From Acidobacterium sp. (GTDB lineage Bacteria; Acidobacteriota; Terriglobia; Terriglobales; Acidobacteriaceae), in assembly GCA_003166955.1 (NCBI GenBank), contig PMUI01000090.1:40897-104896 (forward strand): a stretch of 64,000 bases of DNA, written 5' to 3'. Made by a program: the position numbers and the translations under genes. Below, in pieces: positions 8,670 through 17,378 of the stretch. Every line of letters starts with the position of its first letter. The first letter of the stretch is position 1. Under the pieces are notes generated by a model. That model made no database searches. It was not told the DNA's origin and saw only the letters and a list, made by a program, of their open reading frames with translations.

Positions 8670-10130
8670 ATGGGAAAGAAAGCCATGAAAGGGAACCGAA
8701 AAACACTGGCAAAATTGCTCCGCGACGATCGGGGACAGGCGTTGCCGTGGGTCACGGTGATGCTGGTCGTGGTGATGGGCATCGCGGGATTCGTGATCGA
8801 TCTCGGCCATGCCATGGTTTGCGAGCGCCAGTTGCAGTCATTCAGCAACGCGGCGGCGATGGCGGCGGTTTTGCAGCTGCCGAATTCCAACTACGCAACC
8901 TACGCGCATGATTACGGCTCCGAGGCCGGCGAGGCGAACGTTTCCGGCAACCTGCCCAGCGTAGCGATGACCGTAACCGGCTACTGCTCGACAACCGTCA
9001 AAGGCTGGGGGGTTCCATGCCTGAGCCCGAGCGGTGACAACGCCGTAGTAGTAGTGCAGACATCGTCGATCCCGACAACTTTTGCCCGCGTGCTCGGCAT
9101 TTCCACCGTCAAAATCTCTGCAACCGCAACCGCCGCGGAGCGAGGCTCGCCTCGAGCGCCGTTCAATGTGGCCATCGTCGTCGATACCACACAGTCGATG
9201 ACCAGTTCCGACGGAGGAACGAATTGCAGCGGCACCAGAGTTTCCTGTGCGCTGCAGGGGGTTCAGGACATGCTCGAGGATTTCTCCCCGTGCTACACGG
9301 GACTGTCCAGCTGCAGCGGGCAGACGGCGGTGGACGAGGTTTCCATTTTCACCTTCCCGCCCACGTCGACTCCTTCTTACGACTACACTTGTCCGCATAG
9401 CGGTAGCTTCAACGTGTCTTCCTATCCGGACGCCACCAACCTGTCCACTCCGAATCTGATCAAGGATTACGAGATTCTGGGGCTGGCGAGCGACTACCGT
9501 ACTTCCGACAGCGCCTCGGCTCTCAGCGGCACCTCGCAGCTTGTGGTTGCCTCCGGCTACACCGGCAGCAACTGCGGATTGAATGCGCAGGGCGGCGTAG
9601 GCACCTACTACGCCGGCGCAATCAATGCAGCGCAGCAGTATCTCTCACAGAACAGCCGGACCGGCGCCGACAACGTGATGATCCTCCTCAGCGACGGCGA
9701 TGCTTCAGGATCGGTGACGGTGAGCGGCCAGGCCAACAGCGTGGGCTGGACAACCACCAACAAGCTCAACTCGAACGGAAGCTATCCCTCCTACAAAAAC
9801 ATGTGCCAGCAGGGCATCGCCGAAGCCGCCGCCGCCAAAAGCGCGGGTACCAGGATCTACGTGGTTGCTTACGGCGCCGCCAATTCGTCGTCGGGATACT
9901 GCAAAACCGACAGCCCGGCGCAAAACCCCTGCTCGGTCCTCCAGCAGATCTCCGGAGACGGCAACGGCGGGACCGCAACGAAGTACTTTTTTGCCGACGG
10001 CACCAGCAGCTCCGGTGGCTGCACCCCACCTTCCGGAGGGCAGACCAGCCTCACCAGTCTCACCGGAATCTTCTCGGCCATTGCCACCGATCTTGAAGTA
10101 GCAAGGCTGATTCCCAACGGTACAACATGA
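8670..10130 (+). CDS. TadG-like protein with VWA domain (module copy 1, gene 2)
   Basis: The N-terminus (DRGQALPWVTVMLVVVMGI, then DLGHAMVCERQLQSFSNAAAMAA) is the Flp-TadG membrane anchor. From about residue 160 a von Willebrand A-type domain follows, with the metal-site motif DTTQS (Thr in the third position instead of Ser), DEVSIFTF and VMILLSDGDA. Such proteins sit in the periplasm on a membrane anchor and are proposed to take part in Tad-dependent adhesion. Starts at 8670 and 8685 are both possible; neither has a strong site. The C-terminus RLIPNGTT is almost identical to that of the paralogue at 13499-15226. The domain contains several cysteines. Confidence 0.85.
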   Translation: MGKKAMKGNRKTLAKLLRDDRGQALPWVTVMLVVVMGIAGFVIDLGHAMVCERQLQSFSNAAAMAAVLQLPNSNYATYAHDYGSEAGEANVSGNLPSVAMTVTGYCSTTVKGWGVPCLSPSGDNAVVVVQTSSIPTTFARVLGISTVKISATATAAERGSPRAPFNVAIVVDTTQSMTSSDGGTNCSGTRVSCALQGVQDMLEDFSPCYTGLSSCSGQTAVDEVSIFTFPPTSTPSYDYTCPHSGSFNVSSYPDATNLSTPNLIKDYEILGLASDYRTSDSASALSGTSQLVVASGYTGSNCGLNAQGGVGTYYAGAINAAQQYLSQNSRTGADNVMILLSDGDASGSVTVSGQANSVGWTTTNKLNSNGSYPSYKNMCQQGIAEAAAAKSAGTRIYVVAYGAANSSSGYCKTDSPAQNPCSVLQQISGDGNGGTATKYFFADGTSSSGGCTPPSGGQTSLTSLTGIFSAIATDLEVARLIPNGTT

Positions 10131-10211
10131 CCGCGGCAGAGTCGTGGTTGTTGATGCTGCGTTCTTGCAGGACAACGAAACATGAACGATCATTGCCCCC
10201 GCAGGAGCCAA

Positions 10212-11597
10212 ATGAACAAGGAAAGCGGTCAGTCGACCATCATTGCAGCACTCTCTTTGAGCCTGGTTACGATTGGGTTTCTGGCGTTCGCGATCGACGT
10301 CGGCTACATGTTTCACGAAAAGCGGATGGCCCAGGCCGCCGCGGATGCAGCCGCGCTGGCCGCAGCCGAGGAAGTGACCTATGACGGCTCGGGAACCATC
10401 GGTGCGGATGCGCAGAACGCGGCCAATGCTGCGGCAACGCAGAACGGGTTCAACACCAGCGCTGGCACGAATCCAGCCACCGTCACGCTGACGTCGCAGG
10501 GTTCCGGAAACTACTCCAACGCGGGTTCCACGGCCGCGCCCTCCACCTGGATTCAGGCCCAGGTCTCCGAGCCCATCCCCACCTTCTTCCTGCGCGGCCT
10601 GCTCCCCGGAAAAACCACCCTCACCGTCTCTGCAACCGCCGTAGCCAGCGGCGGCCAGAGCAGCCCGACCTGCGTTTGCCTCGAGGGCGCCTCAGGCCAG
10701 GACCTGAACATGAGCAACAACGGCAAGCTGGACGCGGTCAACTGCGGCGTCACCGCCGATTCCAGCAGCAGCAACGCCATTGGCATTGTGGGCAGCGCGA
10801 ATGTGTGCGCTTCGTCGCTGGCGGCCGTGGCTTCCAGCTGGGACAACAGCGGCAATATCAACAATGGCGGCAGCATCGGCGGCAACGGATGCACAGTGAA
10901 GGTGATTCAGGGCCTGACCAGCGCCTGCAAACCGCCCATGCCTGCGGCGCCAACCTACAACTCCGCGCAATGTACCAACGATCCCCTGGGTAGCTACGGA
11001 AACGGCGGGAGCTCCTACACCGTGGGTCCGGGCTCCGGCAACGGCACAACACAAAGCGGAAACACCATCTGCTACAAGGCCCTCACCGTGGGCGCCAACG
11101 GAGACGCGGTCACCCTCAACTCCGGAATCTACGTGATCAGTGGAGGCGAACTCCATTTCGAAAGCGGCGCGAACAACAAGTCGAACCTGGGCGGCAATGG
11201 GGTCATGTTTTTCCTCACCAACGGTGCCAGCATAGTCATCGATAACGGCGCCAACGTCAATCTGGTTGCCGGCGGCAACTCGCAGAACGGCGGCGGAACC
11301 GCCACCAGCATCAGCTCCACCTATAACGGCATCCTGGTTTTCGAAGATCCCGGCAACGGCGGCGCCGATGCCGGCGACACGCAGGCTGTCTCGGTCCAGG
11401 GCGGGTCGAATACGTATCTCAATGGAGCCATCTATGCCCCGCTCGCTGCGCTCACCCTCGGCAACGGCAGTGGATCGAACGTAAATTCCAATATCGTGGC
11501 CCAGTCCCTCACCATGAACGGCGGCGGAACCCTGAATGTAACAGCGTCCGCGAATCTGGGGACCGCCAACTCGTCGGTCGCAAAACTGTCGCAATAA
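10212..11597 (+). CDS. TadG-like protein with repetitive beta-rich C-terminus (module copy 1, gene 3)
   Basis: The 461-residue product begins with a TadG-type anchor (SGQSTIIAALSLSLVTIGFL, IDVGYMFHEKRMAQAAADAAALAAAE). From about residue 160 to the end it is rich in Gly, Asn, Ser and Thr, with repeating short strands (for example NGVMFFLTNGASIVIDNGAN), suggesting a right-handed beta-helix or similar stacked fold. AGGAG lies 6 bases before the ATG at 10212. An in-frame ATG at 10182 has no site. The paralogue at 15613-16911 has the same layout, including the shared GAIYAP near the C-terminus. A surface or pilus-tip role is inferred from the gene cluster. Confidence 0.8.
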   Translation: MNKESGQSTIIAALSLSLVTIGFLAFAIDVGYMFHEKRMAQAAADAAALAAAEEVTYDGSGTIGADAQNAANAAATQNGFNTSAGTNPATVTLTSQGSGNYSNAGSTAAPSTWIQAQVSEPIPTFFLRGLLPGKTTLTVSATAVASGGQSSPTCVCLEGASGQDLNMSNNGKLDAVNCGVTADSSSSNAIGIVGSANVCASSLAAVASSWDNSGNINNGGSIGGNGCTVKVIQGLTSACKPPMPAAPTYNSAQCTNDPLGSYGNGGSSYTVGPGSGNGTTQSGNTICYKALTVGANGDAVTLNSGIYVISGGELHFESGANNKSNLGGNGVMFFLTNGASIVIDNGANVNLVAGGNSQNGGGTATSISSTYNGILVFEDPGNGGADAGDTQAVSVQGGSNTYLNGAIYAPLAALTLGNGSGSNVNSNIVAQSLTMNGGGTLNVTASANLGTANSSVAKLSQ

Positions 11598-11612
11598 CCC
11601 GGAGGGGCAACG

Positions 11613-12129
11613 ATGAGCTTCATCATGGCAGGATGCGGGGCCTGGGGCCGGCGTGTTCGCGCCGGATACCATCGCGCGCGGTCAGAAGGCGGCAGTTCGA
11701 TGATCGAGACGGCGCTGATTCTCGCCTTCCTGGGCGCCGCTCTTTATTGGGACCGCCGACATCGCCTCGGTGATCTATGACTCGATCGAGGTCTCCAATG
11801 CGGCCCACACCGGCGCCGTGTACGGCATGATCAGCGCAACCTTCGCCAGCGATACCTCCGCGATCCAGACTGCTACCCAGAACGAAGCAACAGACTTCGG
11901 CACGAATTTGAGCGTGACGCCGACCGTCTACTGGGCCTGCTCCTCTGCCGAGGGAGGAACGCAGTACACAACGCAGTCGGCGGCGACCACTGCGTGTACC
12001 GGGTCCAGCCATCCTCTGGAATTCATTCAGGTCGTGGCCACCGCCGCGGCAACACCGCCGGTCCATTTTCCGCTGCTCCCTTCCACATTCAATCTAAGCA
12101 GCACATCGGTGATGGAGGTCGAGGAATAG
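11613..12129 (+). pseudogene. TadE pseudopilin with +1 frameshift (module copy 1, gene 4)
   Basis: The ATG at 11613 has GGAGG 7 bases upstream and starts a TadE N-terminus, SEGGSSMIETALILAFLGAA. The frame then breaks at the T run 11743-11745 and ends at a TGA about 11 codons later. Removing one T restores LIGTADIASVIYDSIEVSNA and an open frame to 12129, which aligns with the intact paralogue at 16916-17374. The choice is between a real inactivating insertion, a sequencing error in a T tract and, less likely, a programmed +1 shift. Automated annotation may call only the 3' part from 11770. Confidence 0.8.
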
Positions 12130-12131
12130 AC

Positions 12132-12650
12132 ATGAGCCAGATCTCCGTTCGAAACATTGCCGAAGGCCCAGGGAGACGCGCGTGGCGGACGTGGCACGGC
12201 TTTTTCAGGCGCCACCACGCGGATCCGCAAACGGCTGAAGCCGAACGCGGCGATTCGCTGGTGGAGTTCGCGCTGACCATTCCCATTCTGCTGACATTTC
12301 TGCTCGGCCTCACCGAGATGTGCCTCGGGTACTACACCTACGAATGGATTTCAGAGGCCGCCCGGGAAGGAACGCGCTACGCCATCGTGCGCGGCGCCAA
12401 CTGCGAGACGTCCGCCGGAGCCTCCTGCGAAGCGACCGCGTCCGACGTCAACACCTACGTCACTTCCATCGGTCTGCCCAACCTGGGTGGCGGGACCATG
12501 ATCGCGAACACTACCTACCCGGATGGAGACGAAGTATCACCGCATCGTGTCAAGGTGGTGGTGACGTATACCTTCCCTTACAAAATCCCATGGGTGACAT
12601 CCTCGAACATCTCGCTCACCAGCACCTCCGAGATGTACATCCTCCAGTAG
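12132..12650 (+). CDS. TadE-like pseudopilin (module copy 1, gene 5)
   Basis: This 172-residue TadE-type minor pseudopilin has a basic N-terminal tail of about 40 residues, then the processing and membrane segment RGDSLVEFALTIPILLTFLL with Glu at the conserved position. The periplasmic part contains the ISEAAREGTRYAIVRG block, also present as VSYASEEGTRYAVVRG in the paralogue at 17379-17888. It starts 2 bases after the stop of the frameshifted TadE gene, so it is translated from the same message. It contains two cysteines about 10 residues apart after the VRG block. Confidence 0.85.
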   Translation: MSQISVRNIAEGPGRRAWRTWHGFFRRHHADPQTAEAERGDSLVEFALTIPILLTFLLGLTEMCLGYYTYEWISEAAREGTRYAIVRGANCETSAGASCEATASDVNTYVTSIGLPNLGGGTMIANTTYPDGDEVSPHRVKVVVTYTFPYKIPWVTSSNISLTSTSEMYILQ

Positions 12651-12758
12651 CGACAGTGATTGCGCGTGGACCCAATGTGGCTGCGAGCGGCCGTCTGGCC
12701 TCTTCCAAAGTCGGCGCCCCCACCCTGCGGCGGCATTTTGCGTAACACGAACGAGCCA

Positions 12759-12786
12759 TTGAGGTTACGGCCGATTTGCATAATAT
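12759..12786 (+). promoter_or_regulatory. Possible sigma-70 promoter of second tad module
   Basis: TTGAGG at 12759-12764 and TAATAT at 12781-12786 are separated by 16 bases. They lie about 100 bases upstream of the first gene of the second five-gene module, within a 234-base gap that otherwise holds no gene. A separate promoter would allow the second module to be expressed independently of the first. The match is by eye only. Confidence 0.4.
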
Positions 12787-12884
12787 GAAGGCAACCTCCA
12801 TCGCATCAGATGTTTGTGAGTTGGGTAGTCTCTGCGTTGACGACGCCTCGGCGATGAGCATCGGAGAGAGAAATTAGAAAGTCA

Positions 12885-13415
12885 ATGGGCTCGAAATCCA
12901 TGGTTCGTAAGATGATCGACCGCCTGGCCTCACGTCGGGTTTGCAGTGAAGACGGTTCAACGCTGGTAGAGCTGGCGTTCGTCCTCCCCATCCTGCTGTT
13001 CGTTCTTACCGGCATATTTTCGTTCGGAATCATCCTCAACCAGTACCTGGTTCTGACCAATTCCGTGAATAACGGCGCCAGAGCATTCGCAATGAGCGCG
13101 GGAGCGAACGATAACTCTTACTCCATCATGAACAGTGGCGATCCGTGCAAATACGCCGCCACCATCATTCAGAACGCAGCTTCGAATTTAACTGCATCAA
13201 ATCTGAGCTACACGATCAGCTACACAACCTACTCGACTGGAGCAGTCACGACCTACACCGGCACTGGTTCATCATCGCCTACATGCTCCGATCTTCCCAT
13301 GAGTCAGTACGACATCGTGCAGATCAAGGCAGTTTACCCCGTCACACCCCTGCTGTACGGGTGGGGGGCAAAATCGCTCAGCCTGACGGCCCAGAGCGCG
13401 GAGCTGGTGCAGTAA
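12885..13415 (+). CDS. TadE-like pseudopilin (module copy 2, gene 1)
   Basis: This 176-residue TadE-type pseudopilin is the counterpart of 8162-8665. After a basic lead, the segment EDGSTLVELAFVLPILLFVL carries the conserved Glu, followed by LNQYLVLTNSVNNGARAFAM, which parallels LNNDLALNNAVQAGSEQLAL of copy 1. The periplasmic tail ends SLTAQSAELVQ against SATTTELIQ in copy 1. An in-frame ATG at 12900 is an alternative start. It opens the second module after a 234-base gap. Confidence 0.84.
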   Translation: MGSKSMVRKMIDRLASRRVCSEDGSTLVELAFVLPILLFVLTGIFSFGIILNQYLVLTNSVNNGARAFAMSAGANDNSYSIMNSGDPCKYAATIIQNAASNLTASNLSYTISYTTYSTGAVTTYTGTGSSSPTCSDLPMSQYDIVQIKAVYPVTPLLYGWGAKSLSLTAQSAELVQ

Positions 13416-13498
13416 GCGGCTGCGACGGATCCGCGCAGCCATTGAACCGTTACGTAAGGGCCCGGGAAGTCTCGGATCGCGGGCCAGGAGATGACGCA

Positions 13499-15226
13499 AT
13501 GCAGCGGACGAAAGATGAACTGGGCAGCTTTAAGTCAGATGCAATGGGCTTTCTGAATCGGGGTTCTCGGACGCGACACTATTGCAGGCTCGCACGCCTG
13601 ATAGCCGCCGACGATGGCGGTCAGGTGCTGCCGTGGGTTGCGGTTGCGATGTTAGTTACCCTCGGTGTAGCCGCGCTGGTGATTGACTGCGGCCATGCGA
13701 TGGTAATCCAGCGCGAACTTCAGGCGTCCACTGACGCGGCCGCCCTCGCCGCTGCCGATACCATTTCCGGTACCAGCACCACCTTTCAGACCTACGCGAC
13801 GAATTACAGCTCCGGCACCGGCGGTAAGAATGCCTATTCCGGGCTGACCATCAGCGGTTCAACCACGACTCCGCTGTGCCTCACGACGGTTTCCAACTGG
13901 AATATCGCCTGTACCGTTTCGAGCGGCAAGGTCACCATTCCCAATGCCATTTCTGTTACCCAAACAGCCTCCGTTTCCACGTTTTTCGCCGGCATTATCG
14001 GCAAGCCAAGCATCGCCCTGAGTGCGACCTCGACAGCGGCCCACGCGCGCCCTCAGCCGTATAACATCGCCCTGATCGTCGACTCCACTCTCTCCATGAG
14101 TGCGACAGACTCCAACTGTAATAGCGTCACAGGGGAGCAATGTGCCCTGAATGGCATCCAGCAACTGCTGGCCGGGCTCTCGACGACCTACGACTACGTC
14201 TCGCTCTTCACCTTTCCCAACGTGCAATCGGGTTCGCCGGCAGGCGTTGCGCTAACCTCCGGCTTTACCTGCACCACATCGGTTCCTTCCAGTTATAAGG
14301 GTGTTGGGTATTACTACGATTCTGGCATCAACGGCTATACCCCACTTCTGCAGAGTGGGGCGAGCAAGTACCAACCGCCCTGGTCGGGCATCGCCTGGGC
14401 TATGCCATATACCTTTCCCCCCATACCCACTGATACGTCGGGCTACACCGTACCCTCGGGAACGGCAGGGCCGACCTACGAGGTCGTCGGTTTTTCCAGC
14501 GACTACAACACCACCTCCGGCAACACCACAGCCTTGAACAGCAGCTCAAATCTCGTCAAGGCAGTGGGAGCCGTCAGTGGCTGCAATGGCATCGCGCCCT
14601 CCAGCTACGACGGTGACATCGGAACCTACTACCCCGGGGCACTCTATGCGGCCCAGGCAGCTCTCCTCAAGGAGCAAGCGAACCATGCGAACTCCAACAA
14701 CGTCATGATCATCCTCGGCGACGGTAACGCGACCGCGCCCCAGTCCTTCCAGACTGGCAACCCCATGCCCAGCAGCAGCGCCCAGGCAACCACAACCTAT
14801 AAGAACCCCGTCTCTGTGGCGAGCGGCGCCTACACCTATCCGGCCACCTATAAGGTGGCCTCCAGTGGCGGCACCTACCCGTCCTGGGTGAACGAATGCC
14901 AGCAGGAAGTCACAGCGGCCCAGTATGCCGCAACCTACACGAACAATAACACCCAGGTCTACACCATCGCCTACGGCTCCCCGACCTCCGGCTGCGCCAC
15001 CGATTCAACGCTTACCAATCCCTGCCAGGCGCTGCAGGAGATGGCCACCCAGAAGTCCGGCGAAACCATCTCAGATTATTTTTATAGCGACTGGACCGCT
15101 CAGGGAGGCGACTCGGGTTGCCAGGCGAACAGCGCTAACTCCGGGATCACCGCGATCAACGATATCTACAAGGCGATCACCTCGCAGCTGTTGAGGTCGA
15201 GACTCATTCCAAACGGCACTACCTAA
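13499..15226 (+). CDS. TadG-like protein with VWA domain (module copy 2, gene 2)
   Basis: The 575-residue product is the counterpart of 8670-10130. The TadG anchor (DGGQVLPWVAVAMLVTLGV, IDCGHAMVIQRELQASTDAAALAAAD) is followed from about residue 185 by a VWA domain with metal motif DSTLS (Thr in place of the usual third-position Ser) and VMIILGDGNA. An insertion of roughly 70-90 residues relative to copy 1, rich in Tyr, Pro, Ser and Thr, lies in the middle of the domain. The C-terminus RLIPNGTT matches copy 1. AGGAG at 13486-13490 selects the ATG at 13499; frames open further upstream overlap the preceding gene and are not TadG-like. Confidence 0.86.
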   Translation: MQRTKDELGSFKSDAMGFLNRGSRTRHYCRLARLIAADDGGQVLPWVAVAMLVTLGVAALVIDCGHAMVIQRELQASTDAAALAAADTISGTSTTFQTYATNYSSGTGGKNAYSGLTISGSTTTPLCLTTVSNWNIACTVSSGKVTIPNAISVTQTASVSTFFAGIIGKPSIALSATSTAAHARPQPYNIALIVDSTLSMSATDSNCNSVTGEQCALNGIQQLLAGLSTTYDYVSLFTFPNVQSGSPAGVALTSGFTCTTSVPSSYKGVGYYYDSGINGYTPLLQSGASKYQPPWSGIAWAMPYTFPPIPTDTSGYTVPSGTAGPTYEVVGFSSDYNTTSGNTTALNSSSNLVKAVGAVSGCNGIAPSSYDGDIGTYYPGALYAAQAALLKEQANHANSNNVMIILGDGNATAPQSFQTGNPMPSSSAQATTTYKNPVSVASGAYTYPATYKVASSGGTYPSWVNECQQEVTAAQYAATYTNNNTQVYTIAYGSPTSGCATDSTLTNPCQALQEMATQKSGETISDYFYSDWTAQGGDSGCQANSANSGITAINDIYKAITSQLLRSRLIPNGTT

Positions 15227-15612
15227 CTGCGGCGAGAATCGCTGCCAGTCACAAGCTCCTCTGGTCGGGCGGCGTTGGTCCAGCCGCCCCAACGTGTCCC
15301 GGCCCCAACATCACCATAATCTCCATCTGAGTAGCACAAAGGGGTCATTTGAAAGTGGCCTCCCCTTCACTACCCTTGGTACAAAGGCTCCCTGAATCGG
15401 GATTCGGTATTTCTGGTATGCGCTCCATCGGGCCTCCGGACCGCCATCTGGCTCCGCGACCCGGGAATTGACGTGCCTCGACGAGGGAGATAACCGGCCC
15501 CACGGCAACGAAAGGTAACACTGTCCGCTCCGATTCAGGATGACACTGTTCAGCCTGGAGACCGGTTCCGGGCAGGATTCGGTTGTTGACCAGGTTGACG
15601 GACGGGGAAGAC
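15227..15612. other. Intergenic gap inside the second tad module
   Basis: This stretch of 386 bases has no convincing gene; a leftward open frame through it is a shadow of the next gene. An inverted repeat GGGCGGC (15267-15273) with GCCGCCC (15283-15289) lies 40 bases after the TadG stop, without a T run, so it may stabilise the 3' end of the message rather than terminate it. The corresponding gap in module copy 1 is only 81 bases. Confidence 0.35.
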
Positions 15613-16911
15613 ATGAAGCGGATTCTCAGGTGCCTATGGCACGGACTTAAGGACGAAAGCGGAGATGCTCTGATATTGGGCGCCGTGGGCATGGTGGCGA
15701 TCATGGCCTTTGCCGGATTGGCCATCGACGTGGGGCAACTCCGGTTCGACAAGCGCCAGCTGCAGGCGGCCGCGGATGCTGCCGCGCTGGCAGGGGCGCT
15801 GGAAATCAGCAACTGCGGCAGCACCGCCGACTGTACCAATATGCAGAACGCGGCCAAGCAGGCGCTGGTGGAGAACGGCTTCGCAGCCGGCAGCATCACC
15901 GTGAAGACGCAGTGCGCCACCGGCGGTAGCGGGCTGATTCTGATCATCAATAACGGACCCTGTGCGCTGGGATCCACGTCGAGCGATCCAAATTACGGAA
16001 ATAAGAAATACGTCGAGGCGGAGGTCACCGAGGTCCAGAACATGTCATTTGCGAGGATGATCGGGATTTCTTCGGAAACCATTACTGTCAGATCCGAAGC
16101 TGCGGCGGGCAATTCGCCCGCCTGCCTGTACACCTCCACCCTCCCCTCGCAGCAATCGTCCACCGGCATGACCCTCAACGGAGGCACCATCAATTCCTCC
16201 TGCGGCATTATGGACGACTCCACTTCGACCGGTGCTCTGGTGTCGGACAGCGGGGTCTCGATCACGTCCACATCGTTTTCCGTGGCCGGAGGCTGGAGCC
16301 CCAATAATGGCGGAACCTTCAGCTCAACCCCAAAAACCCATGTTGCCACCGTTTCGGATCCGCTGAGTTACCTCACCCCTCCGGAGCAAGGCACCCTTCA
16401 ACAATCCGGAAACTACTCCCCCGGCAGCAATGCGACTCTGAGTCCGGGCGCCTATTTGGGCGGCATCAACCTCAATTCCGGCATTACGCTCACCTTCAGT
16501 CCGGGCACGTATTATATGGGCGGTTCCATCAACTGCGGCGGCACCATGATCGGGACCGGCGGAGTGACGTTCTATTTCAGCTCAGGTTCGTTGACCATGA
16601 ACAGCGGCAGCACGGCCCAACTGGTCGCTCCGACAAGCGGTACGTACGCCGGAATTCTCTTTTATCAGAGCTCGACCGACAGCAGTGCCATGATCCTGGA
16701 CGGAAATTCGACCTCTAAGTTCGAGGGAGCCATTTATGCTCCCGATGCGCAGCTGACGCTCAACAGCTCGGGCAACACGGCAGCCTACACCATTGTCGAT
16801 GTGGGTTCCGTCATGCTGGACTCAGGCGCTGACTTCGTCATGGGCAACAATTATTCTTCGCTGTCCGGTGGTTCTCCCATCAAGGGCGGCTCAGCGGTCC
16901 TGGCGGAGTGA
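15613..16911 (+). CDS. TadG-like protein with repetitive beta-rich C-terminus (module copy 2, gene 3)
   Basis: This 432-residue counterpart of 10212-11597 starts with the TadG anchor (ESGDALILGAVGMVAIMAFA, IDVGQLRFDKRQLQAAADAAALAGAL). From about residue 170 it becomes a Gly/Ser/Thr/Asn-rich run of short strands such as GGVTFYFSSGSLTMNSGST, ending with FEGAIYAPDAQLTLNSSG against LNGAIYAPLAALTLGNG in copy 1. GGGGAAG lies just before the ATG at 15613. No enzymatic motif is seen, so a structural, surface-exposed role on or near the pilus is the best inference. Confidence 0.82.
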   Translation: MKRILRCLWHGLKDESGDALILGAVGMVAIMAFAGLAIDVGQLRFDKRQLQAAADAAALAGALEISNCGSTADCTNMQNAAKQALVENGFAAGSITVKTQCATGGSGLILIINNGPCALGSTSSDPNYGNKKYVEAEVTEVQNMSFARMIGISSETITVRSEAAAGNSPACLYTSTLPSQQSSTGMTLNGGTINSSCGIMDDSTSTGALVSDSGVSITSTSFSVAGGWSPNNGGTFSSTPKTHVATVSDPLSYLTPPEQGTLQQSGNYSPGSNATLSPGAYLGGINLNSGITLTFSPGTYYMGGSINCGGTMIGTGGVTFYFSSGSLTMNSGSTAQLVAPTSGTYAGILFYQSSTDSSAMILDGNSTSKFEGAIYAPDAQLTLNSSGNTAAYTIVDVGSVMLDSGADFVMGNNYSSLSGGSPIKGGSAVLAE

Positions 16912-16915
16912 GTTT

Positions 16916-17374
16916 ATGAAAGCCCGAATGCACACACGTCTTACCCGGTCGGAAAGGGGCTCGAGCCTCGTTGAGGTGGCCCTGTTCATGCCCGTGCTGC
17001 TCACCCTCATGCTGGGCGTGGTGGACTTCGGGCGCGCCTACTATGAGGCCAACGAAGTAATGGGCGCGGCCCATGCCGGCGCCGTCTTTGGATCGCAGAA
17101 TCCGACCGACACCACGGATATGCAAACCGTGGCCACCGATAACGCCAAGGACGTGCCCGGCATTTCGTCCACAGCGTCCTACGGTTGTGAGTGCTCCGAC
17201 GGCACTGGAGCGTCCGTGAGTTGCGCGTCGCCGCCCAGCTGCAGCACCACCACCGAGGTCTACTACGTGAAGGTGAAGGCATCGGCCAGCTACAGCCCGA
17301 TAGTTCCGTGGCCGAGGTTCGGCACTTCTTTCACCATTGCGGAGACCGTGGAGATGCGTAGCTCTGTCCCATAA
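16916..17374 (+). CDS. TadE pseudopilin (module copy 2, gene 4)
   Basis: This intact 152-residue TadE pseudopilin is the counterpart of the frameshifted gene at 11613-12129. The segment ERGSSLVEVALFMPVLLTLM carries the conserved Glu, and YYEANEVMGAAHAGAVFGSQ parallels IYDSIEVSNAAHTGAVYGMI in copy 1. The periplasmic part contains a cluster of four cysteines (YGCEC, SCASPPSC) not seen in copy 1. It begins 4 bases after the preceding stop and is followed 4 bases later by the last module gene, so the three are one transcript. Confidence 0.86.
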   Translation: MKARMHTRLTRSERGSSLVEVALFMPVLLTLMLGVVDFGRAYYEANEVMGAAHAGAVFGSQNPTDTTDMQTVATDNAKDVPGISSTASYGCECSDGTGASVSCASPPSCSTTTEVYYVKVKASASYSPIVPWPRFGTSFTIAETVEMRSSVP

Positions 17375-17378
17375 AGCC

